Shown here one piece after another: positions 1 through 9,444 of a stretch of DNA of 64,000 nucleotides. The stretch is from Symbiodinium natans (lineage: Eukaryota; Sar; Dinophyceae; Suessiales; Symbiodiniaceae). Location: assembly GCA_905221605.1 (NCBI GenBank), contig CAJNDS010002190.1, positions 1,901,788 to 1,965,787 of the forward strand, written 5' to 3'. The translations under genes and the position numbers were made by a program. A model generated the notes under the pieces. That model searched no databases, was not told the DNA's origin, and saw only the letters and a program-made list of their open reading frames with translations. Numbering within the stretch: position 1 is the stretch's first letter; every line of letters starts with the position of its first letter.

Positions 1-410
1 AAGCAGCCAAGCAGCCCCAAGCAGCCCCAAGCAGCCCCAAGCAGCCCCAAGCAGCCCCAAGCAGCCCCAAGCAGCCCCAAGCAGCCCCAAGCAGCCCCAA
101 GCAGCCCCAAGCAGCCCCAAGCAGCCCCAAGCTGCCCAAGCAGGCTCCAAGCAGCCCCAAGCAGCCCCAAGCAGCCCCAAGCAGCCCCAAGCTGCCCAAG
201 CAGGCTCCAAGCCCCAAGCAGCCCCAAGCAGCCCCAAGCAGCCCCAAGCAGCCCCAAGCAGCCCCAAGCTGCCCAAGCAGGCTCCAAGCAGCCCCAAGCA
301 GCCCCAAGCAGCCCCAAGCAGCCCCAAGCTGCCCAAGCAGGCTCCAAGCCCCAAGCCCCAAGCTCCAAGCCCTCAAGCCCCCAAGCCCCAAGCCCCAGCC
401 CCCAAGCCGC
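1..410. repeat. 10-bp tandem repeat (CCCCAAGCAG)n
   Basis: About forty copies of a decamer (GCAGCCCCAA) run through this stretch, broken at intervals by a GCTGCCCAAGCAGGCTCCAA variant. Toward the right end the unit shrinks to the heptamer CCCCAAG. The heptamer is the reverse complement of the CTTGGGG units that follow after about 410, so the two halves form a large imperfect inverted repeat. No coding signal is seen. Confidence 0.95.
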
Positions 411-420
411 TGCTTGGCTG

Positions 421-775
421 CTTGGGCCTGTTGGGCTTGGGGCTTGGGGCTTGGGGCTTGGGGCTTGGGGCTTGGGGCTTGGGGCTTGGGGCTTGGGGCT
501 TGGGGCTTGGGGCTTGGGGATTGGGGATTGGGGATTGGGGATTGGGGACTTGGGGATTGGGCTGGGGATTGGGGCTTGGGGCTTGGGCTCGGTCTTTCTT
601 GGGGCTTGGGGCTTGGGGCTTGGGGCTTGATCTTGGAGCTTGGGGCTTGGGGCTTGGGGCTTGGGGCTTGGGGGCTTTGGGGCTTTGGGGCTTTGGGGCT
701 TTGGGGCTTTGGGGCTTTGGGGCTTTGGGGCTTTGGGGCTTTGGGGCTTTACTTGGGGCTTGGGGCTTGAGGCTT
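421..775. repeat. Tandem CTTGGGG heptamer and CTTTGGGG octamer array
   Basis: Heptamers of CTTGGGG fill 421-667 with a few GATTGGGG variants around 515-560. They change to CTTTGGGG octamers at about 668-750. The units are G-rich cousins of the telomeric heptamer seen elsewhere in the window. The open frames here (poly Gly/Leu/Trp) only reflect a stop-free repeat unit. 776-945 holds nothing I can recognise. Confidence 0.93.
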
Positions 776-949
776 GGGGGTAGCCTGGAGGTCCAGGAGG
801 GGGTGAGTGGGGGCTGGCACTTTGAGAGGCCTTTGAGGCCTGTTACCCTTCCACCTCAAGAACCCGCCCCACCCAGTGCCCTCAACACCCACTACCTTCA
901 CAAACCACCTTCACCGCCCTCACAGCGCCCCTCCCACGACCCACTTTAA

Positions 950-962
950 AAGAAAGAGAGAC

Positions 963-994
<32 letters not shown>

Positions 995-1013
995 CGGGAG
1001 GAGAGATACAGGA

Positions 1014-1048
<35 letters not shown>

Positions 1049-1165
1049 CAAATCAAAAAGGAAGGAGAGAGAGAGAGAGAGAGAGGACAGAGAGAGAGAG
1101 AGAGGACAAAGAGAGACGCAGAGAGATGGAGAGAAGGAGAGAAGAGAGAACAGAAGAAAGAAGAG
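950..1165. repeat. (GA)n polypurine microsatellite tract
   Basis: Nearly pure GA dinucleotide repeats with short A-rich interruptions. Arg/Glu-rich and Ser/Leu-rich open frames on the two strands are low-complexity shadows of the repeat. Confidence 0.93.
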
Positions 1166-1179
1166 CGAGAACGTGATGC

Positions 1180-1425
1180 TGGTGCACACGCCACACGGGC
1201 CCTCGAGCCCGAACCGCTGATGCTCATGATGTTGGCGCACACGCGCACACGTGCGTGCGCAGCAAGCACCCCGTGCGCGCCGACATCGTGAGCATCAGCG
1301 GCGCTTTTTCCTGGGAACCAAAGAGCTTCTCAACTTATGCACTTACAGCCTTCAACGGCCCAACCCGCGAGGGAGAGAACGTGAGACTGCTGCATGAGCC
1401 GAACCACATCATGAGCATCAGCGGC
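1180..1425. repeat. Cluster of GCTGATGCTCATGAT motifs
   Basis: The 15-mer GCTGATGCTCATGAT occurs at 1216-1230 on the plus strand. Near-identical reverse-complement copies lie at 1285-1299 (one mismatch) and 1408-1422. The same motif returns at 3506, 3649 and 7997. The neighbouring sequence is GC-rich with CGCACACG runs. 1560-1860 has a short TA microsatellite at about 1733-1750 and nothing else recognisable. Confidence 0.75.
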
Positions 1426-1862
1426 TTGGACTGTCTCCCAACTACCGGCACCCATAGAACACTGGGTCGAACCCTTGACCCCAGAACCCTCAAACATCCC
1501 AACCCCAAAACTATTCAAACCGGGGGCTTTGGCGCGGCGAGGTGCTTCGAGGTGCCAAGTCCCCCCTCCCCCCCCCCGCCCGGCCTCAAAAAAAACCACC
1601 TCCGCCCCTGGCCCCCAGACAGCCTGTAGGTCCCACTGTAGGTATGCGGTGGATTGGGGTTTGATTAGGCTTTGGGTTTAGGGGGGCCACAGGTCTAGGA
1701 TCTTGAACGGGTATTTAGTGTAGACAACGCAGCTATATATATATATATATGAGGCAGGAACCTTTACGTATGATTTGACATAGGTCTTTTGTTTATATAC
1801 ATTGGACTATTTAAACCCTAATCTCTTTGGCCAGACACGTTCTGCTGCTGGCTCCTTCTGCC

Positions 1863-2253
1863 ACAAAAGCAGAAGCATTTAAACCTTTGGAAGCCATTAT
1901 AACTATTTCTTATCTAAAACTTCAACAGGTTAACCCTTGTTTTTTTGCGGGAAAGGGAGTAACCACAGAATTGACGAGATTTCGGGCCTAGGGTAATGGA
2001 CGGAAGGTTTCTACAAAGAAAGAGTCTAACCGAGTCTAACCACAGAATTTGACGAATTTGGTGTGTAGGGTTTAGCCGAAAGTTTTTGAAGAGAAAGGGT
2101 CTAACCGACGCGCTTTTCTATACCGTATTGTTTTTACAAAACCCACAGAAGCTACCTGAAACTAAATTGCACAACATTCGTTTCGGTTGCTTCTTTATGT
2201 TTGCTGTCTTTGTTGAATAAGTTGTTCTTTCCGTAGACCTTGCGTTATTTCTC
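1863..2253. repeat. 391-bp duplicated block, copy 1
   Basis: This block is nearly identical to 6038-6428, with a constant offset of 4175 bp, so there is no net indel between the copies. Only scattered substitutions separate them. A further shared piece, ATGAGCCACAGAATTC, occurs at 2401 and 6471 with a different offset. The block has no long coding frame and its origin is unknown. Confidence 0.9.
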
Positions 2254-2519
2254 AATGCATTTTGTTTTGTTGTTGCAGAACCACAAACTCTAGTCGAAAC
2301 TAAGTTGCTCAACTTCAATTCCTTTTTTCTCTCTCTGAAAATATGGTGTTTTCCATAGCCTTGTGCTGCTGTTCAATGCGTTTTGTTTTGTTATTGTAGT
2401 ATGAGCCACAGAATTCTTCAATTCCCTTCCTTATCTCCTATGCTCTTTTCCTTCTTATTGCAACAGGAGAAGACAGGAAAAGGGCTTCCATTCCCCTCTT
2501 GTTCTTCCTTTCTTGTGTT

Positions 2520-2870
2520 TTTGTCATTTAGAGAGGAACAGGAGAAGAGGAGGGAGAGAGAAGGAGAGAGGAGAGATAACAGGAATCCAATTTCAATGGA
2601 ATAGCAAAGAAAAGAATAGAAGAGAGATGAATAGAGAAGATGGAGAGACAAAACAATGCGCTGAGAAGATGGCACTCTTCTTTATCTTTCCTCAGAGCAG
2701 AAGAGATAGGCCGAGAAGAGGGATATGATGAAGTACGGCAAGGTTTTATCATGCAAGTTCCTTTATTGTGTTTTATCAGTTAAAAGGAAACAGAAGGAGA
2801 GAAGGGAAAGGGAAGTGAGAGAGGAGAGACAGCAAGGAGGCCATTTTATTTTTCTGGAAGGGTACTGAAC
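2520..2870. repeat. Polypurine module, copy 1 of 3
   Basis: This is the first of three diverged copies (the others are 3918-4385 and 7193-7640). Shared landmarks occur in order: GAACAGGAGAAGAGGAG, a GAATAGAAGAGAGATGAA stretch, GAGACAAAACAA, GATATGATGAAGTACGGC, and GAGAGAAGGGAAAGGGAA. Copies differ by internal indels; this one lacks the CACGCGCAAGGA segment. No coding content is convincing. 2870-3490 between copies is similar purine/pyrimidine-biased DNA with a GA microsatellite at about 3246-3285. Confidence 0.85.
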
Positions 2871-3243
2871 AGAAGAGAGGAGACAAGAAACAAGGAGACG
2901 GAGGAACACAACAAGGCGCACAGGAGATGGCACTCTTCTTTATCTATAATCTCTCCCTTCCTTGTCTCTCCCTTTCCCTCTATAATTAAACAAGACAAGA
3001 CTATTCTTGCTCTTCGCAGATAGGTGCCCTCTCTCCTCTTCAGGAAGCCCTTGCCCTCATTTTGCTTGCTCTCTGAAACGACAAGGAAACAACACATAGA
3101 ACGAGAGGAAAGGGAATGAAACAATAGGCAGTGGAGCTCTTCAATTTGTTTCCCCATCTCTTTTTTTTCTTTTTTCTTTCAAAAAGGCAAAAGAAGCTTC
3201 CTTTTGTGTGTTTTTGAGATTTACAGGAGAACAAGAGAAGAGA

Positions 3244-3289
<46 letters not shown>

Positions 3290-3494
3290 GAGAGGAGAGA
3301 TCAAAAGGAACGCAACTCTACTGGGATAAGCAATGACAAGAATGGAAGAGAAATGAAGACAGGCGAGGGAGGCGCAAAAATCAGGCAAAGAGAAGACGGT
3401 GCTCGTTTTCATCTTTCTTCTGGTTCTAATTTTTCTCTTCTCTTGCTCATTTCCGTTAGAAAGAAAGAAACAAAAGGAAGAACAATGAACATGT

Positions 3495-3720
3495 AAGCAA
3501 ACCCAGCTGATGCTCATGATTTCTCTCTCTCTCTCTCTCCCTATATATGGGCGATGGAACGGGTGTCCTGTTTGATCGTTCTTTTGCTCGTTTGAAGACA
3601 CAGAAGGCGATTAAAAAGGACGCCCATTTTGGATCGGCAGCAAACCCAGCTGATGCTCATGATTTCTCTCATATATGGGCGATGGAACGGGTGTCCTTCC
3701 TGATCGTTTTCTGCATCTTC
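3495..3720. repeat. Direct pair of a ~75-bp module, inverted relative to 7935-8035
   Basis: Two direct copies begin AACCCAGCTGATGCTCATGA at about 3500 and 3644. Both continue through TATATGGGCGATGGAACGGG and TGATCGTT. The reverse complement of the same module lies at 7935-8035. The two outer positions therefore bracket about 4.4 kb in inverted orientation. Confidence 0.85.
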
Positions 3721-3917
3721 AAGGGAGAAAGAAGGGCGACAACCAAGAAAGAATAATAGCGTCAGATATAGGGAGGGAAATTGAAGGGCTCCTCTCTTTA
3801 CTTAGTCATTCACTTTCCTCTCTTCTTATCTGTTGTTTTCTTCGCTTCAAAAAGCAAAATAAGGGAAAGGAAATTTCCTGAAGAGGAGAGGGGGCACCTA
3901 TCTGTAAAGAGCAATCG

Positions 3918-4385
3918 TTTAGAGGGGAACAGGAGAAGAGGAGCGAGAGAGAAGGAGAGAGGAGAGGAGAGATAACAGGAATCCAGTTTCAATGGAATGG
4001 CAAAGAAAAGAATAGAAGAGAGATGAATAGAGAAGAAGGAGAGACAAAACAAGGCGCTGAGAAGATGGCACTTTTCTTTATCTTTCCTCCCTCCCTTATC
4101 TCGCCCTTCCCTCTTTCTTTTCGAAATTTGAACAACTAAACAGGAAGAATTATGAAAAGGAGAACAGTAAGAAAAAAGAGCAGAAGAGATAGGCCGAGAA
4201 GAGGGATATGATGAAGTACGGCAAGGTCCACGCGCAAGGAGTCACCCTCTGCTTTACCTTCCACTGCTTTATCACGCAAGTTCCTTTCTTGTGTTTTATC
4301 AGTTAAAAAAGAAACTAGAAGGAGAGAAGGGAAAGGGAAGTGAGAGAGGAGAGAGATAGCAAGGTGGCAATTTTTCTGGAAGCGT
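3918..4385. repeat. Polypurine module, copy 2 of 3
   Basis: This is the longest copy of the module described at 2520-2870. It carries the segment AAGGTCCACGCGCAAGGAGT that is shared with the third copy and absent from the first. Confidence 0.85.
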
Positions 4386-4401
4386 GCTGCCGTGTTTGAA
4401 G

Positions 4402-4481
4402 AAAACAGGGCGGTTCAACAGTACCAAATTTTTTCAAGACAACCTTTAAGGAAATTTGGTACTGTTGAACCGCCTTGTTTT
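4402..4481. repeat. Hairpin: 30-bp inverted repeat with 20-bp loop
   Basis: Arms 4402-4431 and 4452-4481 are reverse complements with a single mismatch; the core is CGGTTCAACAGTACCAAATT. The spacer is about 20 bp. No adjacent gene is seen, so this may be a small foldback element or the remains of one. Confidence 0.9.
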
Positions 4482-4489
4482 AAAGGAAA

Positions 4490-5860
4490 CAGGGCGGCTC
4501 CGTTGCCTCTTAAAGGAATGAGATACTTTTTTCGAAAATGAGAAAGTGCCGTCTCCACTTTCAATAGGAAAGGAAAGAGAAGCGATATGAAGCAAGCTTC
4601 TCCGCCTCTTAAAGGAATGAGGTACTACTTATCTGAATAGGAAATGAGAAAGTTCCTTTTCCACTGTCAATAGGAAAGGAAAGAGAAGCGATTCTGCGAC
4701 TCGGAATTCTACCTGGTCCCTACCTCGTAGCTCCTCTACTTACAACATCTTGGCATTAAATTAAAGAGCCATTCATTGTTGAACTCAACACATGATGAGT
4801 TTCCTCTAGCTGGCAAAAAAGACAACAGGAACACAGTCCATTTTTCAATGATACAATAGGATGGGAGCATGATTTGACGGAATGAAGCTGGCTCCTCTAC
4901 CTCTTAAGGGCTGAGATGAATAGAGCATGAGAAAGTTCGTTTCCACTTTCAATCGGAAAGGAAAGGGAAACGATTCTGGAACTCGAAATTCCTCTACCTG
5001 GTCTGTACCTTGTAGCTACTCTGCTTCTTATTGGTATTAAATGAAGAGCGCCATCGCTGTTTAACAAGACATGAAGAGTCCCTCAAAGCATAAAGCATGA
5101 CAAACCCCCTCCAGTCCTCAGGAAGAAAAAGACAGCTCCTTTATCGCTTCATGCCTCTCTAAGTCCTAATCGGATAGGGATCCATGAAGAGTTCGCCTAG
5201 CTGTTAACAGAGGCACCAATCTATTTCCCAATAGGAAAGGAGCGACAAAGCGAACGAAGACATAAAGCCAAAAGCCCCTGTACTTCGTAATCGGAGAGGG
5301 GAACGGGAGAGCGTGACAGAGCTTTTGCCTCTTTAAACAGCAATGAAGAGAGCTCCTCTACCTCTTATAAAGGAATGCGATATGAGAAAGTTCCCTTTCC
5401 ACTTATTCTGGAACTCGGAATTCCTCTACATGGTCTCTGCTTTGTAGCGCCTCTACTTCCTAGTAGTTACTAAATGAATGAGCTCCTTCTCCGTCTAACT
5501 TAAAACATGAAGATTTCCTCCAGCTGTTAACATGTTAACATAGGCAATGTATTTCCCACTAGGAAAGAAGCATGACAAACCCCTCCCTTACCCAGTAAGC
5601 ATGAAGACATAAAGCCAAACGCCCCTTTACCTTGTAACCGGCTAAGGAGTGGGAGAGCGTGACAGAGCTTTTGCCTCCTTAAACGGGAACGAAGAGAACG
5701 CCTCTACCTCAAAGGAATGAGATACTCTTCTCTGATTATGCCATGAGAAAGTTCATTTTCTCTTAATGGGAAAGGACAGAGAAGTGACGCTAGAAACTCG
5801 GAATTCCCCCTACCTTGCATATAGCTCCTCCACTTCTTGGTATTCAACGGAAGTTTAACT
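4490..5860. repeat. Degenerate long-period tandem repeat
   Basis: A module returns about every 280-430 bp. It contains CTCTTAAAGGAATGAGAT, GAGAAAGTTCC, TCAATAGGAAAGGAAAGAGA, then CTCGGAATTCCTCTACCTGG and TTGGTATTAAATGAAGAGC. Copies start near 4494, 4600, 4890, 5345 and 5700 and are heavily diverged with indels. No frame stays open long enough to suggest a gene. Confidence 0.7.
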
Positions 5861-5870
5861 AGATTTTGTC

Positions 5871-6005
5871 CGTCCTCTATTCGGAGAAATCACGAGAAAA
5901 CACGCTGGTGCGATCTACTCGCTGCCTTTTCACAAAAGGAGGCACGTAGATCGCACCAGACGTCCGTCCTCTGTTTGGAGATATCACGAGAAAACGCGAC
6001 TGCAA
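5871..6005. mobile_element. Foldback (hairpin) element, copy 1
   Basis: Inverted arms CTGGTGCGATCTAC and GTAGATCGCACCAG surround a short spacer. Flanking repeats of the type TTTGTCCGTCCTCT then GAGAAATCACGAGAAAACGC occur on both sides. The plan matches the element at 8968-9140, which has a different arm sequence, so both look like members of a non-coding foldback family. Confidence 0.6.
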
Positions 6006-6037
6006 AAATCTGGCGCGACCGACTCACTGCCTGTTCT

Positions 6038-6428
6038 ACAAAAGCAGAAGCATTTAAACCTTTGGAAGCCATTATAACTATTTCTTATCTAAAACTTCAA
6101 CAGGTTAACCCTTGTTTTTTTGAGGGAAAGGGAGTAACCACAGAATTGACGAGATTTCGGGCGTAGAGTAATGGACGGAAGGTTTCTACAAAGAAAGGGT
6201 CTAACCGAGTCTAACCACAGAATTTGACGAATTTGGTGTGTAGGGTTTAGCCGAAAGTTTTTGAAGAGAAAGGGTCTAACCGACGCGCTTTTCTATACCG
6301 TATTGTTTTTACAAAACCCGCAGAAGCTACCTGAAACTAAATTGCACAACATTCGTTTCGGTTGCTTTTTTATGTTTGCTGTCTTTGTTGAATAAGTTGT
6401 TCTTTCCGTAGACCTTGCGCTATTTCTC
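6038..6428. repeat. 391-bp duplicated block, copy 2
   Basis: Near-identical partner of 1863-2253. It begins immediately to the right of the foldback element at 5871-6005. 6430-7190 holds only short open frames (for example an 82-codon one on plus at 6544-6792) with no recognisable protein features. Confidence 0.9.
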
Positions 6429-7192
6429 TTTTCTGAAAAAATCAAATGTGCTTTGTTTTATTATTGTAGTATGAGCCACAGAATTCAATCGAAAAAGTCA
6501 TGTGTCTAGGTCATCTGAAAGCTCTTTTATCTCTGTGTAGGTAATGAATGCCCTTGCCTCTTCTGAAAAGGGGTCCTCCAAGGGCTCCCCTCTCTCCTTC
6601 TCTTTTAGGAATGACAGAGCTCCTTTTTTACAACTTATGAAAAAGCCTTTCTCCTACTTGAAGAAGTGTTTACTAGAAAGAGATAGAGTAGATCTTCCAT
6701 TTCCTCGAGAGACAGATCTTTCAATGAAAACGAATACAGGAGGACTTTCATGTCCCATTAGGAGAGAGAGGACCTCTCTCCTGCTGCATTAAAAGATAGA
6801 GGACATCGTTCGTGTCCAGTTTTCGTTTCCTATAAAGGAGAGGGGGGAGAACGGGGGAGGGGGGTGGGTGGCTCAAATAGGGTGTATTTGGAAGCTAGGG
6901 CTCGGGTTTTGCCCATGGCAAAGAGAAGATGGTATTCGTCTTCATCTTTCCTATCCTTCTTGTCTTTCTTCTCTCTTGTTCGTTTCCCTTTGAAACAAAA
7001 AAACCAAAGGAATAACAATGAACATGAAAGGAACTCGCTTTCTTTTCCGTTTGGGCACAAGAGGAGGGAGCATGGAGAGGGGCCACGGGCAAGCAGCCAA
7101 CCCCGTTCATGTCCCCAACCATTGAAAAAGGATAAGAAAGGACAAGGGCCTCCATTCCCCTCTTATGTTTTCCTTGTGTTTTTTGTCGTTGA

Positions 7193-7640
7193 AGAGGACG
7201 GAGAGAGAAGGAGGAGGAGAAATAGACAGGATTGCATTTTTAATGGGAAGAGCAAAGACAACAATGGAAGAGAGATGAAAAAAGGATAAGGAAAGACAAA
7301 ACAAGGCATCTTCTTTATCGATCCTCTCTCCCTTATCTCTCCCTTCCCTTTTTCTTCTCGAAATAAGGAAAACAAAAAGGAAGAATTATGAAAACAGGAG
7401 AAGGGTAAGGAAAGGAAGCCGAGAAAAGAGATATGATGAAGTACGGCAAGGTCCACGCGCAAGGAATCACCCTCTGCTTGCCTTTCCTCTGCTTTATCAT
7501 ACAAGTTCCTTTCTTGTTTTTTAATCAGTTGAAAGGTAATAGGTGGAGAGAAGGGAAAGGGAAATGAGAGAGGAGAGATCACAAGGATGCCTTTTTTCTG
7601 GAAGCGTACTGCAAGGAATAGAAGAGACAGGAAGCAATGA
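7193..7640. repeat. Polypurine module, copy 3 of 3
   Basis: Third diverged copy of the module at 2520-2870 and 3918-4385. It shares GATATGATGAAGTACGGC and AAGGTCCACGCGCAAGGAAT, followed by the TTTTTCTGGAAGCGTACTGC end segment. Confidence 0.82.
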
Positions 7641-7934
7641 GAGGGACGGACAAAACAAGGCGCAAAGAAGATGACTTTCCTCTACATCTATCTTCTCTCC
7701 CCTGTCCCTTTGAATGAGAAAACAACCCTTCTTGCTCTTCACAGATAGGTGTCGCCCCTGCTCTTCAGGAAATCTCCTTTCCCTTATTTTGCTTTTTGAA
7801 GCGAATAAGAACAAGAACAGGTAGGAAGAGAGGAAAGGGAAAGAATGAGTAAAGAGAGGAGCTCTTCAATTCCCCTCCCTGTCTCTTGTGTTCTTTTCCC
7901 TCTTGGGGGGTGTCGTTCTTTCTCCTTTGAAGAT

Positions 7935-8035
7935 GCAGAAGACGATTGAAAAGGAAAAGGACACCCGTTCCATCGCCCCTCTATATAGAGAGAGATATCA
8001 TGAGCATCAGCTGGGTTTGCTGCCAATCCAAAAAG
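7935..8035. repeat. Inverted copy of the 3495-3720 module
   Basis: Reads GACACCCGTTCCATCGCCCC, then ATCATGAGCATCAGCTGGG and TTTGCTGCC. This is the reverse complement of the pair at 3500-3720 and ends directly at the 87-bp array. Confidence 0.85.
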
Positions 8036-8042
8036 GTGTCCC

Positions 8043-8967
8043 TTTGAGCCGCGAATTTCTCATCGCACACGAAGAGCAGCCCGATTTGGCCAAATTTTGC
8101 CCGGAGGCTGCCCGGCAAAATTTGGCCAAACCGAGCCGTGCATTTCTCATCGCACACGAAGAGCAGCCCGATTTGGCCAAATTTTGCCCGGAGGCTGCCC
8201 GGCAAAATTTGGCCAACTCGAGCCGCGCATTTCTCATCGCACACGAAGAGCAGCCCGATTTGGCCAAATTTTGCCCGAAGGCTGCCCGGCAAAATTTGGC
8301 CAAATCGAGCCGCGCATTTCTCATCGCTCACGAAGAGCAGCCCGATTTGGCCAAATTTTGCCCGGAGGCTGCCCGGCAAAATTTGGCCAAATCGAGCCGC
8401 GCATCTCTCATCGCATACGAAGAGCAGCCCGATTTGGCCAAATTTTGCCCGGAGGCTGCCCGGCAAAATTTGGCCAAATCGAGCCGTGCATTTCTCTGCG
8501 CGTACGAAGAGCAGCCCGATTTGGCCAGATTTTGCCCGGAGGCTGCCCGGCAAAATTTGGCCAAATCGAGCCGCGCATTTCTCATCGCATACGAAGAGCA
8601 GCCCAATTTGGCCAAATTTTGCCAGGGGACTGCCCGGCAAAATTTGGCCAAATCGAGCCGTGCATTTCTCATCGCACGCGAAGAGCAGCCCGATTTGGCC
8701 AAATTTTGCCCGGAGGCTGCCCGGCAAAATTTGGCCAAATCGAGCCGCGCATTTCTCATCGCACACGAAGAGCAGCCCGATTTGGCCAAATTTTGCCCGG
8801 AGGCTGCCCGGCAAAATTTGGCCAAATCGAGCCGCGCATTTCTCATCGCACACGAAGAGCAGCCCGATTTGGCCAAATTTTGCCCGGAGGCTGCCCGGCA
8901 AAATTTGGCCAAATCGAGCCGCGCATTTCTCATCTCCGACGAAGAGCAGCCCGATTTGGCCAAATTT
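8043..8967. repeat. 87-bp tandem array, ten to eleven copies, each a hairpin
   Basis: The landmark GAAGAGCAGCCCGATTTGG recurs at 8071, 8158, 8245, 8332, 8419, 8506, 8593, 8680, 8767, 8854 and 8941, so the period is exactly 87 bp. Each unit contains a 16-bp perfect inverted repeat, TTGGCCAAATTTTGCC with GGCAAAATTTGGCCAA, around a 12-nt loop. Because 87 is divisible by three and the unit lacks stops in most frames, long frames of a 29-residue repeat are open on both strands. I treat these as by-products. The last unit runs straight into the foldback element at 8968. Confidence 0.95.
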
Positions 8968-9140
8968 TGTCCTTCGTGTTTTTTGAGAAAACACCATGGA
9001 CAAAATCTGCCTGGATCTACGCGGCGCTGTTTCTTACAAAAAAAGTGATGCGTAGATCCAGGCAGATTTTGTCCGTTGTGTTTTTGGAGAAATCGCCATG
9101 GACAAAATCTGCCTGGATCTACGCGGGGCCCGGCAAAATC
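8968..9140. mobile_element. Foldback element, copy 2
   Basis: The segment CCATGGACAAAATCTGCC, continuing to GATCTACGC, occurs at about 8993 and again at about 9100. Between them lies its reverse complement, GCGTAGATCCAGGCAGATTT, at about 9050. Flanks TTTTGTCC, TCGTGTTTTTTGAGAAA and GTTGTGTTTTTGGAGAAATC resemble those of the 5871-6005 element. The GACAAAATCTGCC motif also resembles the GCCAAATTTTGCC stem of the 87-bp array, so array and element may share ancestry. Confidence 0.65.
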
Positions 9141-9239
9141 TGACCAAAGTGACGCGACCCTAGTTTATATAATTTACATAGTTCTTATAATTTACATAAA
9201 ATAAAAATAATTTAAATGGAAATGGAGGGGGGGCTGGCC

Positions 9240-9440
9240 CGCTTCCGAAAAGGCTCGGACTCGTGATTTAGTATTGGGAGAAGGCCCGGGCTCGTGATGT
9301 AGTATTGGGGGGAGGCCCGGGCTCGTCATTTAGTATTGGGGGGAGGCGGGCTCGTGATTTAGTATTGGGAGAAGGCCCGGGCTCGTGATTTAGTATTGGG
9401 AGAAGGCCCGGGCTCGTAATTTAGTATTGGGAGAAGGCCC
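9240..9440. repeat. 31-bp tandem repeat (GGGCTCGTGATTTAGTATTGG type), block 1
   Basis: Units of about 31-33 bp carry CCCGGGCTCGTGATTTAGT and ATTGGGAGAAGG. Successive AGTATTGGG landmarks at 9361, 9392 and 9423 give a 31-bp period. Confidence 0.9.
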
Positions 9441-9444
9441 GAGG

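Noticed and set aside
414-949. Gly/Leu/Trp-rich frames
   Set aside because: Direct translations of the CTTGGGG and CTTTGGGG repeats.
8043-8967. Regular 87-bp spacing suggesting a CRISPR array
   Set aside because: The whole unit repeats with no unique spacers, and the context is eukaryotic with no cas genes.
7888-9143. Long open frames (up to 386 codons) on both strands with a 29-residue repeat
   Set aside because: The 87-bp unit is a multiple of three and lacks stops in most frames, so several frames stay open at once; this explains them without selection for protein.
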